NCBI RefSeq assembly: GCF_001428895.1
Contig: NZ_LMJA01000028.1
Span: 253,972 to 317,971 of the forward strand
Reading direction: 5' to 3'
Origin: Mycobacterium sp. Root265
GTDB taxonomy: Bacteria > Actinomycetota > Actinomycetes > Mycobacteriales > Mycobacteriaceae
DNA length: 64,000 nucleotides
Shown: piece after piece, positions 26,203 to 32,692 of the stretch
How positions within the stretch are numbered: the stretch's first letter is position 1
How the letters are laid out: each line of letters begins with the position of its first letter
The notes under the pieces: model-generated
Database searches by the model: none
What the model was told of the DNA's origin: nothing
Seen by the model: only the letters and a program-made list of their open reading frames with translations
Program-made: the position numbers and the translations under genes

Positions 26203-26754
26203 TCAGGGCAGCGGAGCGCCGGGCTGCCAGATGTTCCACTGGGCCAGGTGCGTTCCGGTCTGCGGGTTGATCATCACCACGTTGGTGACCAGCGCGCGGT
26301 AGACGTCCCAGTAGACGCCACCGTTGACGGTGGACCCGGGGGGCGCGTTCAGCAGTGCCTTCTCCAGCGCGTCCGGGGCGTCGGTGTGCTTGGCGGCGTA
26401 GGCGTCGGCGTAGGGGGTGACGCCGCTGAACGTGGTGGCGATGGACAACTTGTACGGGTTGGGCGCGGAGATGACGTGCACCGTCACACCGGCCCGCCAC
26501 GGGCCGCCCTGGGCGCGCCAGCGCGGGGAGCCGTTCCAGCCCCATCCCGGTGGCACCGGCACGGCCAGCACGTCGTGCACCGTCACGTCGGCGACGAAGT
26601 CGTCGAACTGCACGCGCAACGTCTCACCCAGGTTGCCGATGGGAGTGACTGCAGCCGCGGCGGGCGGCGCGATGCCGACTGCCACCGCGGCGGTCAGGCT
26701 CGTCAGGAGAACCGCGAACCAGGTGCGGACCTTTGCCAATCGCATGCTTGGCAT
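26203..26754 (-). CDS. Exported protein, Rv2668 type (MPT63/DUF1942-like)
   Basis: A 183-residue Sec-exported protein. Residues 5-36 form a signal peptide (basic MRLAK, a hydrophobic core, and PPAAAAVTP around the cleavage site). The mature part has a beta-rich, immunoglobulin-like look: GNLGETLRVQFDDFVADVTV, then GWGWNGSPRWRAQGG, and VYWDVYRALVTNVVMINPQT near the C-terminus. The last segment resembles the DUF1942/MPT63 secreted family. No enzyme motif is visible. ATGs at 26754 and 26745 are both possible. Confidence 0.8.
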   Translation of the reverse strand: MPSMRLAKVRTWFAVLLTSLTAAVAVGIAPPAAAAVTPIGNLGETLRVQFDDFVADVTVHDVLAVPVPPGWGWNGSPRWRAQGGPWRAGVTVHVISAPNPYKLSIATTFSGVTPYADAYAAKHTDAPDALEKALLNAPPGSTVNGGVYWDVYRALVTNVVMINPQTGTHLAQWNIWQPGAPLP

Positions 26755-26793
26755 GATGGCACATGCCCGACCGACACTGCGGTGTTCGGCGGT

Positions 26794-27219
26794 TTAGGCG
26801 ATCCAGGGTCCCTGACCGCCGATGGATTCGATGCGGATCCGGGTCAGGAAGCCGTCCGGTGCGTCGGCCGGCGGGAAGTACTGGTCGGAGCCGAGCAGGG
26901 CGATGGCCAGCTCCTTGAGCAGTTCGGGCGCACCGCCCTCGACGATGCGTGCGGTGCCGGTCACCGACAGGTACTGCCGCTGCTGACCTGGCTGGCTGGG
27001 GCCCAGGATGGTCGCGGTGACCCGCGGATCGCGCCGGATGTTGCGCACTTTCTGGTACTTGTCCGACAGGTGCGCGGACACCAGTTCGTCACCGTCGGGA
27101 GTGGACTGCAGCGCTACCCAGACCAGTGAGACCTGCGGGCTGCCGTCGGCGTTGAGGGTGACCAGGGTGGTGTCGACCCCTGCACCGATGAGCTCGCGTG
27201 CTGCTGCGTTCAGTTCCAT
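26794..27219 (-). CDS. PPOX-class F420/flavin-dependent oxidoreductase
   Basis: A 141-residue split-barrel protein starting MELNAAARELIGAGVDTTLV. TLNADGSPQVSLVWV and HLSDKYQKVRNIRRDPRVTA are typical of the pyridoxamine-phosphate-oxidase-like family that in mycobacteria mostly binds F420. It is 8 bases downstream of clpC2 and probably shares its promoter. A longer frame to 27951 runs through clpC2 in another frame and is not coding. Substrate unknown. Confidence 0.87.
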   Translation of the reverse strand: MELNAAARELIGAGVDTTLVTLNADGSPQVSLVWVALQSTPDGDELVSAHLSDKYQKVRNIRRDPRVTATILGPSQPGQQRQYLSVTGTARIVEGGAPELLKELAIALLGSDQYFPPADAPDGFLTRIRIESIGGQGPWIA

Positions 27220-27227
27220 GAGCTGTT

Positions 27228-27944
27228 CTACAGCGACGGGTCCGCTTTCATTCCCGTGATGGAGGCCAGCAGCTCGATGAGCTTGGCGGTCGTGCGGTCC
27301 TTGTCGACGCCGAGACCGTGCAGCGGACCTTCGCCGTCCTCGGATTCCAGCAGTGCCAACAGGATGTGCTCGGTGCCGATGTAGTTGTGGCCCAAGCGAA
27401 GTGCTTCGCGGAACGTCAATTCCAGCACCTTCTTGGCCGGGCCGCTGAAGGGCACCAGGTCCAGTGTCTGGCCCGTCGCGGGCGGCAGTGTGATCGCCGC
27501 GCGGATCTGATCGGGTTCGGCGCCCTGGGCCTGCAGGATCGCGATGGCCAAGGATTCGGTGTCGCCGAGCAGCCCCAGGATCAGGTGTTCGGGGCCGATC
27601 TCGATGTTCTCCGCGTCGCGGGCGACGCGTTGGGCGGTGACGACGGCGGTGCGTGCACGCGGGGTGAACCGCGCGAAGCCCTCGTTGGGGTCGATGCCGG
27701 CGGCATCGGCCTTGGGGACGAAGCGTTTCTGGGCGGCCTGTTTGGTGACACCCATGCTGGTGCCGATATCGGTCCAGGAGGCGCCGGAGCGGCGGGCCTG
27801 GTCGACGAAGTGGCCGATGAGGTGATCGGCGACCTCGCCGAGGTGCTCGGCGGCCAGTACCGCATCGGTGAGTTGCTCGAGGGCGTCGGTGTGAACGGAC
27901 TTGATGGCGCGGATGAGGGTGTCGAGGCTGACGGAATCGGTCAT
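27228..27944 (-). CDS. clpC2: ClpC2: ClpC1-N-domain-like protein with DNA-binding helix-turn-helix
   Basis: A 238-residue protein equal to Rv2667. Residues 54-75 (ASWTDIGTSMGVTKQAAQKR) form a helix-turn-helix. Residues about 92-230 are a double Clp_N repeat (FTPRARTAVVTAQRVAR...LVPFSGPAKKVLELTFREAL), the domain through which ClpC1 binds partners and the antibiotic cyclomarin. There is no ATPase module. ClpC2 is known to protect mycobacteria from cyclomarin by binding it. Two identical-type palindromes cover its promoter, which fits autoregulation by its own helix-turn-helix. Confidence 0.94.
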   Translation of the reverse strand: MTDSVSLDTLIRAIKSVHTDALEQLTDAVLAAEHLGEVADHLIGHFVDQARRSGASWTDIGTSMGVTKQAAQKRFVPKADAAGIDPNEGFARFTPRARTAVVTAQRVARDAENIEIGPEHLILGLLGDTESLAIAILQAQGAEPDQIRAAITLPPATGQTLDLVPFSGPAKKVLELTFREALRLGHNYIGTEHILLALLESEDGEGPLHGLGVDKDRTTAKLIELLASITGMKADPSL

Positions 27945-27946
27945 GC

Positions 27947-27963
27947 GTCAACCGTAGGTTGAC
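27947..27963. promoter_or_regulatory. clpC2 operator 1 over the -10 element
   Basis: GTCAAC-CGTAG-GTTGAC is a perfect six-base dyad with a five-base centre. It covers the -10 TACGGT, read on the minus strand at 27956-27951, and ends two bases from the clpC2 ATG. Confidence 0.75.
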
Positions 27964-27979
27964 TCTGTGGTTTCGTCAA
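27951..27979 (-). promoter_or_regulatory. clpC2 promoter
   Basis: On the minus strand, TTGACG (27979-27974) is followed by 17 bases and TACGGT (27956-27951), then six bases to the ATG at 27944. It is a near-consensus SigA-type promoter giving a leaderless mRNA. Confidence 0.75.
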
Positions 27980-27991
27980 CTACGAGTTGAC
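27975..27991. promoter_or_regulatory. clpC2 operator 2 over the -35 element
   Basis: GTCAAC-TACGA-GTTGAC repeats the arms and spacing of operator 1, with its centre 28 bases away. It overlaps the -35 TTGACG and stops one base before the end of the SRPBCC gene. Confidence 0.75.
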
Positions 27992-27992
27992 G

Positions 27993-28469
27993 TCAGGGTT
28001 GCGGGTAGCCGCGCCGCACCGTCCGGTCCAGAATGCCCAGGGTGGCGCGCAGCGCGCTCTCTGGGATGACCGGAAAGATGCCTGCCTCGCGCCACTTGTC
28101 GGTGATGTTGGACCAGTCGTAGAACGAGGTGACCAGCGTCCCGTCGCCGGTCGGTTCCAGGCGGTAGCCGTAGACGTGGCCGATCTGCGGTTTGATCTGA
28201 CCCAGGATCGTCCAGGCGATCAACCGGTCCTGCTCGAACTCGGTGATGTCGACGGTGACGTCATACTTGCCCATCGGAAAGTCGTTGAGCGCTTCACGAT
28301 CCATGTGCACGACGAACTGATCGCCCACCTGCCGCGCCGGCGCCCCGGTGGCGTCCTGCAACATCCCGGAAGCATCGATGGCGACGTGTCCCTGCGGGTC
28401 GGCCAGCACCGCGAAGATGTCGGCGGCCGGTGCCGCGATGGTGCGCTGCACTTCGAAGCGTTCGGTCAT
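27993..28469 (-). CDS. SRPBCC-family protein
   Basis: A 158-residue START/Bet v1-fold protein: FEVQRTIAAPAADIFAVLAD at the N-terminus is the typical first strand and helix, and the C-terminal RATLGILDRTVRRGY the long helix. Such proteins bind hydrophobic ligands or act as cyclase/aromatase-like enzymes; none can be named here. It lies 12 bases after the methyltransferase gene and two bases from the clpC2 operator. Confidence 0.83.
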   Translation of the reverse strand: MTERFEVQRTIAAPAADIFAVLADPQGHVAIDASGMLQDATGAPARQVGDQFVVHMDREALNDFPMGKYDVTVDITEFEQDRLIAWTILGQIKPQIGHVYGYRLEPTGDGTLVTSFYDWSNITDKWREAGIFPVIPESALRATLGILDRTVRRGYPQP

Positions 28470-28481
28470 GCGGTGTGCTCC

Positions 28482-29138
28482 TCAACTGGTGGGTGCGGGT
28501 TTGCGGGCGATCAGATACCCCTGCGGTGTCGATTCAACACCGTCGCCCTCGGGTTCTCGGACGAGTCGGGCGTGCACGGGCAGGCCGGCGTCGTTCAGCA
28601 GCTCTGCGACGGCCTCGGGACGGCGGCGGTGAAAGAGCAGGTCGACGCGTTCGCCGAACGCCTCGGTCAGGTGGCGCGGCCGATCGCCGATCTGGAAGGC
28701 CAGCAGCGCCACGCCGCCCGGGATGAGCACCCGGTGGAACTCGGCGAACACCGCGGGCAGTTGATCGTCGGGGATGTGGATCACCGAGTACCAGGCGCAC
28801 ACGCCGCCGGCGCACGCATCGGGCAGGTCGAGGTCGGTCATCGATCCCACGCTGAAGCCGATGTCCGGATGAAGCCTGCGGGCTTGGGCAATCATGTTGG
28901 GCGACAGATCGATTCCCGATACCTGTGCACCATTGTCGCGCAGGATCGTGGTGGCCGCGCCGGTGCCGCAGCCGATGTCGATGACCTGCTGGTTCGGCGG
29001 CACCATGTCGGTGAAGGCCTTCAGCACGGCGAGGTCCAGGGGTTTGTCGTCCAGGTGGTACTGGAATGCCGCGACGTATCCGGCGGCGGTGCGGTCATAA
29101 CCGTCGCGGGTGCGGTCCAGGAACGGGGTTTCAGCCAT
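28482..29138 (-). CDS. Class I SAM-dependent methyltransferase
   Basis: A 218-residue protein from ATG 29138. Motif I is VIDIGCGTGAATTILRDNG, motif II SGIDLSPNMIAQAR, and the motif IV region is GVCAWYSVIHIPDDQLPAVF, as in Methyltransf_11/25 enzymes. The acceptor substrate is unknown. Upstream extension to 29318 would cross the divergent small gene. It heads a probable pair with the SRPBCC gene. Confidence 0.87.
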   Translation of the reverse strand: MAETPFLDRTRDGYDRTAAGYVAAFQYHLDDKPLDLAVLKAFTDMVPPNQQVIDIGCGTGAATTILRDNGAQVSGIDLSPNMIAQARRLHPDIGFSVGSMTDLDLPDACAGGVCAWYSVIHIPDDQLPAVFAEFHRVLIPGGVALLAFQIGDRPRHLTEAFGERVDLLFHRRRPEAVAELLNDAGLPVHARLVREPEGDGVESTPQGYLIARKPAPTS

Positions 29139-29163
29139 CGACGCTGAGGTTACTGTCGACGGT

Positions 29164-29349
29164 ATGCGTATCGCGGTGTTGGTCATCGGAATAGTCGTCG
29201 CCATGTTCGGAACGCTCTTCGCGTTCCAGGGATTCGGGGTGGTCGGCGGCAGTCCGATGAGCGGTACCACCACGTGGTCGGTGCTCGGGCCGATCATCGC
29301 GCTGATCGGAGTGGGCATCGCGGGCTACGCCTGGCGTCTCAAGCCCTGA
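29164..29349 (+). CDS. Small two-helix membrane protein
   Basis: A 61-residue product from ATG 29164; TACTGT ends seven bases before it, marking a leaderless start. Helix 1 is about residues 3-25 (IAVLVIGIVVAMFGTLFAFQ) and helix 2 about 39-57 (VLGPIIALIGVGIAGYAW), with a glycine-rich loop between. The short basic end is RLKP. Proteins of this size and shape are common in mycobacteria; none has a known role to my knowledge. Confidence 0.65.
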   Translation: MRIAVLVIGIVVAMFGTLFAFQGFGVVGGSPMSGTTTWSVLGPIIALIGVGIAGYAWRLKP

Positions 29350-29416
29350 CTCATCCCACGGGCTGTCCCACGCTCGGGGGATAGGAGAGCCGGTTCGGCG
29401 AGCGTAATCTTCGCGC

Positions 29417-29791
29417 ATGAGTGGGGAATTGGGCGTCGCGATCGGTGTCGTGATGATCGCCGCGGTGACTGTCACGGTGGTTGTCGCGCGCCGGCGGCGA
29501 CGGGCCCGGCTGCTGGCTGCCGAGACTCCCGAGGTTAAGTACCGGCGTGAGGTTGCCGCATTGCGGCCCAAGCAGACTCGGGAGGACCGCGCACCCGGCG
29601 GCCCGGCGGTCGAGCGTTACCACGAGCGCAAGCGCAAGGACGTGCGCAACCGGCGGTCCAAGCGGATGTGGGCTGCTGGATCCGCTGGAGCGGTGGGGAT
29701 CGGGCCGGACGGTTTTCCCGGCAGCGGCGGTGACGGTGGTGCGGGCTGCGGTGGGGGTTGCGGCGGCGGTTGCGGTGGGGGTGGGAGCTGA
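29417..29791 (+). CDS. Membrane-anchored protein with Gly/Cys-rich tail
   Basis: A 124-residue product from ATG 29417 (TAATCT six bases upstream). One N-terminal helix (residues 6-24, GVAIGVVMIAAVTVTVVVA) is followed by a very basic segment (RRRRRARLL), a charged middle (YHERKRKDVRNRRSKRMW) and a tail rich in glycine with three cysteines in the pattern C-G3-C-G3-C. The TGA overlaps the next ATG. I do not recognise a family. The pattern suggests a Cys-based modification or metal site at the C-terminus, which is speculative. Confidence 0.65.
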   Translation: MSGELGVAIGVVMIAAVTVTVVVARRRRRARLLAAETPEVKYRREVAALRPKQTREDRAPGGPAVERYHERKRKDVRNRRSKRMWAAGSAGAVGIGPDGFPGSGGDGGAGCGGGCGGGCGGGGS

Positions 29792-29988
29792 TGAACGTAG
29801 TGCTGGCCCTCCTTGCGCTGGCCGCGTTCGTCGGCGGGGCGGGGGCTTACCTGTGGTGTGAGAGCTCGGCCCGCAAAGATCGTGAACGCCGGGGGCAGGT
29901 GTGGCGGCAAGACGGCAGCGGTGGAGGTGGTTTCGGCGACGGAGGTGGTGGATGCGGCGGTGGCGGCTGTGGTGGAGGCGGTGGCTGA
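29791..29988 (+). CDS. Second small membrane protein with Gly/Cys-rich tail
   Basis: A 65-residue product whose ATG overlaps the stop of the preceding gene (ATGA). Residues 2-22 form one helix (NVVLALLALAAFVGGAGAYL), followed by WCESSARKDRERRGQVWR and a glycine tail with the pattern C-G4-C-G5 at the end. It repeats the plan of its neighbour (helix, basic linker, Gly/Cys tail) at half the length, so the two look like related partners. Low-complexity coding makes the call tentative. Confidence 0.6.
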   Translation: MNVVLALLALAAFVGGAGAYLWCESSARKDRERRGQVWRQDGSGGGGFGDGGGGCGGGGCGGGGG

Positions 29989-30004
29989 TGATCCGGGCCC
30001 ACTT

Positions 30005-30032
30005 TTGACGTTCGTCGACCGCGGTGTAATCT
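30005..30032 (+). promoter_or_regulatory. Promoter of the aromatic leader transcript
   Basis: TTGACG (30005-30010), 16 bases, TAATCT (30027-30032). The -10 ends seven bases before the GTG of the leader peptide at 30040, so the leader peptide would be read from a leaderless mRNA. Confidence 0.65.
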
Positions 30033-30039
30033 CACCCTC

Positions 30040-30114
30040 GTGAACATCCGCGTGCGCGCCGGCTATTGGCGCTTTATCGAGGCTCCGGGCGGAGCCGATA
30101 AAGCGCAGCACTAA
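30040..30114 (+). CDS. Aromatic-amino-acid leader peptide (attenuator peptide)
   Basis: A 24-codon frame from GTG 30040 to TAA 30112-30114. Codons 9-12 are Tyr-Trp-Arg-Phe, so all three aromatic amino acids occur within four codons. It sits between a good promoter and a terminator and precedes a DAHP synthase gene, the entry enzyme to aromatic amino-acid synthesis. Ribosome stalling at these codons when charged tRNAs are short would change folding of the RNA downstream. A leader peptide (aroR) before aroF has been described in Corynebacterium. The peptide itself is predicted only from sequence. Confidence 0.75.
   Translation: MNIRVRAGYWRFIEAPGGADKAQH
30069..30106 (+). promoter_or_regulatory. 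Leader hairpin overlapping the Trp/Phe codons
   Basis: Ten pairs (30069-30078 with 30097-30106) plus six (30081-30086 with 30091-30096), a GA bulge and a GGGC loop. Its 5' arm contains the Trp and Phe codons, so a stalled ribosome would melt it. Bases 30081-30093 can instead pair with 30122-30134 (12 pairs, one mismatch), giving two exclusive folds. Confidence 0.7.
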
Positions 30115-30136
30115 GCACGCATCCACCCGGAGCCCA

Positions 30137-30168
30137 GGCAGTGACCACTTTTGGTCGCTGCCTTTCGT
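30137..30168 (+). terminator. Attenuator terminator before DAHP synthase
   Basis: An eleven-pair stem (30137-30147 with 30152-30162, one G-U), a four-base loop and TTTCGT after it. It lies 55 bases before the DAHP synthase start, where only premature termination makes sense. The U run is short, as is usual in mycobacteria. Confidence 0.7.
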
Positions 30169-30222
30169 CATTCAAGGGCGCCCGGGATGTCACTCAGGTG
30201 CCCATACCAGAAAGGCACCATC

Positions 30223-31275
30223 GTGAACCTGGCGCAGACCGCCACCGCACCCGCAACGTCGGACCGGCGGATACGCAGTTTCAGCGAAATCCCCAGCCCG
30301 CATGAGGTGCTCTCCGAGTTCCCGCTGGGCGCCCGCCGTGCCGAACGCGTCGCGCGCGACCGCGACGAGATCGCCGACATCCTGGCCGGCCGCGACGATC
30401 GCCTGCTCGTGGTCGTGGGTCCCTGCTCGGTACACGACCCGGAGGCGGCCCTCGACTACGCCAGCCGACTGGTCAAGGTCGCCGACGAACTCGGTGACCG
30501 GCTCAAGATCGTGATGCGGGTCTACTTCGAGAAGCCCCGCACCACGATCGGCTGGAAGGGCCTGATCAACGATCCCGGCATGGACAACACCTTCGATGTC
30601 ACCCGAGGCCTGCGCACCGCACGGCAATTGCTGCTCGACATCATCGACATCGGCCTGCCGGTGGGGTGCGAATTCCTGGAACCCACCAGCCCGCAGTACA
30701 TCGCGGACGCTGTCGCCTGGGGTGCGATCGGGGCCCGCACCACCGAATCCCAGGTGCACCGCCAGCTGGCGTCGGGACTTTCGATGCCGGTCGGTTTCAA
30801 GAACGGCACCGACGGCAACATCCAGGTCGCCGTCGACGGCGTGAAAGCCGCTGCCGCCCAGCATGTCTTCTTCGGCATGGACGATATGGGTCGCGGCGCG
30901 CTGGTGAACACCGAGGGCAATGAGGACTGCCACGTCATCCTGCGCGGCGGCACCGCCGGACCCAACTACGACGCGGACTCGGTACGCGACACGGCGGCCA
31001 AGCTGACCGCCGCCGGCCTTCCGGGCCGGGTCGTGATCGACTGCAGCCACGCCAATTCCGGTAAGGACCACGTGCGGCAGGCCGGGGTGGCCGCCGAGGT
31101 GGCTCAGCTGGTGCGCGACGGATTGCCGGTCAGCGGCGTCATGCTGGAGAGCTTCCTGGTCGCCGGCGCCCAGGCCCCCGAAGCGCGTCCGCTGACCTAC
31201 GGACAGTCCGTCACCGACAAGTGCATGGACTGGAGCGCAACCGATCTCGTGTTGCGGGAGCTCGCGGCACGTTGA
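30223..31275 (+). CDS. Class I DAHP synthase (3-deoxy-7-phosphoheptulonate synthase)
   Basis: A 350-residue enzyme condensing phosphoenolpyruvate and erythrose 4-phosphate in the first shikimate step. Start GTG 30223 has AAAGG eight bases upstream. VVVGPCSVHDPEAALDYA, VMRVYFEKPRTTIGWKG and GARTTESQVHRQLASGLS are class I (AroFGH) signatures; metal and substrate residues include the Cys of GPCS and the His of DCSHANSGK. M. tuberculosis has only a type II enzyme (Rv2178c), so this is an extra isoenzyme. The leader peptide and terminator upstream indicate aromatic attenuation. It ends 12 bases from the convergent reductase gene. Confidence 0.95.
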   Translation: MNLAQTATAPATSDRRIRSFSEIPSPHEVLSEFPLGARRAERVARDRDEIADILAGRDDRLLVVVGPCSVHDPEAALDYASRLVKVADELGDRLKIVMRVYFEKPRTTIGWKGLINDPGMDNTFDVTRGLRTARQLLLDIIDIGLPVGCEFLEPTSPQYIADAVAWGAIGARTTESQVHRQLASGLSMPVGFKNGTDGNIQVAVDGVKAAAAQHVFFGMDDMGRGALVNTEGNEDCHVILRGGTAGPNYDADSVRDTAAKLTAAGLPGRVVIDCSHANSGKDHVRQAGVAAEVAQLVRDGLPVSGVMLESFLVAGAQAPEARPLTYGQSVTDKCMDWSATDLVLRELAAR

Positions 31276-31287
31276 CCCCGGGTGCTG

Positions 31288-32205
31288 TCATCGGTCGGTC
31301 GCTGCGGTGAGCCGGCGTCCCAGTCGCTTGGTGGCGTCTTCGGCGGTCGGTGCGGGGCCGAACAATTCGGCCTGTCGGGTGGTGTCGGCGACGTAGTTGC
31401 CGGTATCGAACCAGCTGAACATGGCGGCCATGTCCTTGACGATCGGCAGGAAGGGGCTCAGCACCGTGCCGGCGAATCGGGCGACCGGTGCCGGGATCGC
31501 ACGCACCGCGATGTGGTGATCGGTGGCCTCACCGATCAGTCGGGCGGCCTCCTTGACGGCGACCGGCCGGTCCCAACCGATATCGATCCGATCGCCGTCG
31601 ACGGTATCGGCGTCGACGGCCGCGGCGAGGTAGTGCGCGAGGTCGGAGATCAGGACAAAGGTCAGCGGTGAATCGGGCTTACCGATCCAGAGGATGCGGC
31701 GTTTCTTGATCGGATCTCCGCCCATGGTCGCGATCTGGTCCAGGAAAGCGCCCGGCCGCAGCGCGACGAACGGGACGCCGAGTTCCTCGAGCTTGTCCTC
31801 GGCGAGTTTCTTGTGCCAGAAGTGCGGTACGCCGGGGGTCTGGTCGCTGGTGAGGATGCTGGTCAGGACGAAGCGCCGGATTCCGGCGCGGTGTGCGGCC
31901 TGGGCGAGGTTGGCGTTGCCGACGGTGTCGATATCGGTGGCACTGTTGCCGCCGCGGGTATAGCCGGCTGCAGTGGTGATGACCGCATCCGCACCTGTCA
32001 TCGCCGTGACGAGTGACTCGATGTCGAGCATGTCACCGCGGGCGATCTGAACGCCGCGGCTCTCCAGTGCGCTCGCGTCGGTGGTCGGCCGGACGAGAGC
32101 TCGTACGCGTTTGCCGCGCTTGAGCAGTTCGTCGACGACCTGGCCGCCGAGGTTGCCGGTGGCGCCGACAACGAGGACAGGCAGTGGTGAAGCATTGGCG
32201 GTCAT
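31288..32205 (-). CDS. NmrA-like NAD(P)-binding protein
   Basis: A 305-residue atypical SDR from ATG 32205, which overlaps the MarR stop (ATGA). VLVVGATGNLGGQVVDELL is the GxxGxxG cofactor loop, and VRALVRPTTDASAL carries the basic residues that favour NADPH. The family includes quinone reductases and redox sensors (NmrA, HSCARG, QOR2). It is the last gene of the QOR-MarR-NmrA operon, so a redox or quinone stress role is reasonable. Confidence 0.87.
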   Translation of the reverse strand: MTANASPLPVLVVGATGNLGGQVVDELLKRGKRVRALVRPTTDASALESRGVQIARGDMLDIESLVTAMTGADAVITTAAGYTRGGNSATDIDTVGNANLAQAAHRAGIRRFVLTSILTSDQTPGVPHFWHKKLAEDKLEELGVPFVALRPGAFLDQIATMGGDPIKKRRILWIGKPDSPLTFVLISDLAHYLAAAVDADTVDGDRIDIGWDRPVAVKEAARLIGEATDHHIAVRAIPAPVARFAGTVLSPFLPIVKDMAAMFSWFDTGNYVADTTRQAELFGPAPTAEDATKRLGRRLTAATDR

Positions 32206-32681
32206 GTGTTTTCGCTTTCCGGAGGGCCCACTGTCGGGGGCCGAGTGTTGATCGAATCGATGATGGTGCGCGCCGCGGCGAGCAGTGTGTTGGTCTGTTC
32301 GGGTGTCAGGTTCTGGGTGGTGACGTCTTCGAGCTCGCGCCACATCGCCGCGATGGGCGCGCGCATCGCCTCACCCTTGGCGGTGAGACTATTGATCGAC
32401 ACGCGCCGATCGTCTTTGTCGGGGGTGCGGACGATGAGCCCGCTTTCCTGCATGCGGCGCAGCGCCTTGGACATCGTCGAGTGGTCGACGCCGACGCTGG
32501 CGACCAGCTCCGATTGCGTCTGGCCATCCCGGTGATGCAGATGCATGAGGATCAGCTCCTGACCGGGGTGAAGATCCATCCGGCGCAGCAGTGCCGCGGC
32601 GTAACCGCGGTGGGCGCGCGCGAGTTCGAAGATTGCGTAACTGACCTGACCCTCGTCGAAGGGCGCGGTGGAGTCGGGCAT
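32202..32681 (-). CDS. MarR-family regulator
   Basis: A 159-residue winged-helix protein. The recognition part is QTQSELVASVGVDHSTMSKAL and the wing RTPDKDDRRVSINSLTAKGE, classic for MarR. It is the second gene of a three-gene operon (11 bases after the oxidoreductase gene), whose promoter carries a large inverted repeat, so it probably represses its own operon and responds to a phenolic or oxidant. Redox cysteines are absent. Confidence 0.92.
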   Translation of the reverse strand: MPDSTAPFDEGQVSYAIFELARAHRGYAAALLRRMDLHPGQELILMHLHHRDGQTQSELVASVGVDHSTMSKALRRMQESGLIVRTPDKDDRRVSINSLTAKGEAMRAPIAAMWRELEDVTTQNLTPEQTNTLLAAARTIIDSINTRPPTVGPPESENT

Positions 32682-32692
32682 GAAAGGTCCTC

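Noticed and set aside
29700-29988. GC-rich GGT/GGC repeats looking like a repeat array
   Set aside because: The repeats follow the codon phase of two Gly-rich proteins. There is no constant repeat and spacer as in CRISPR.
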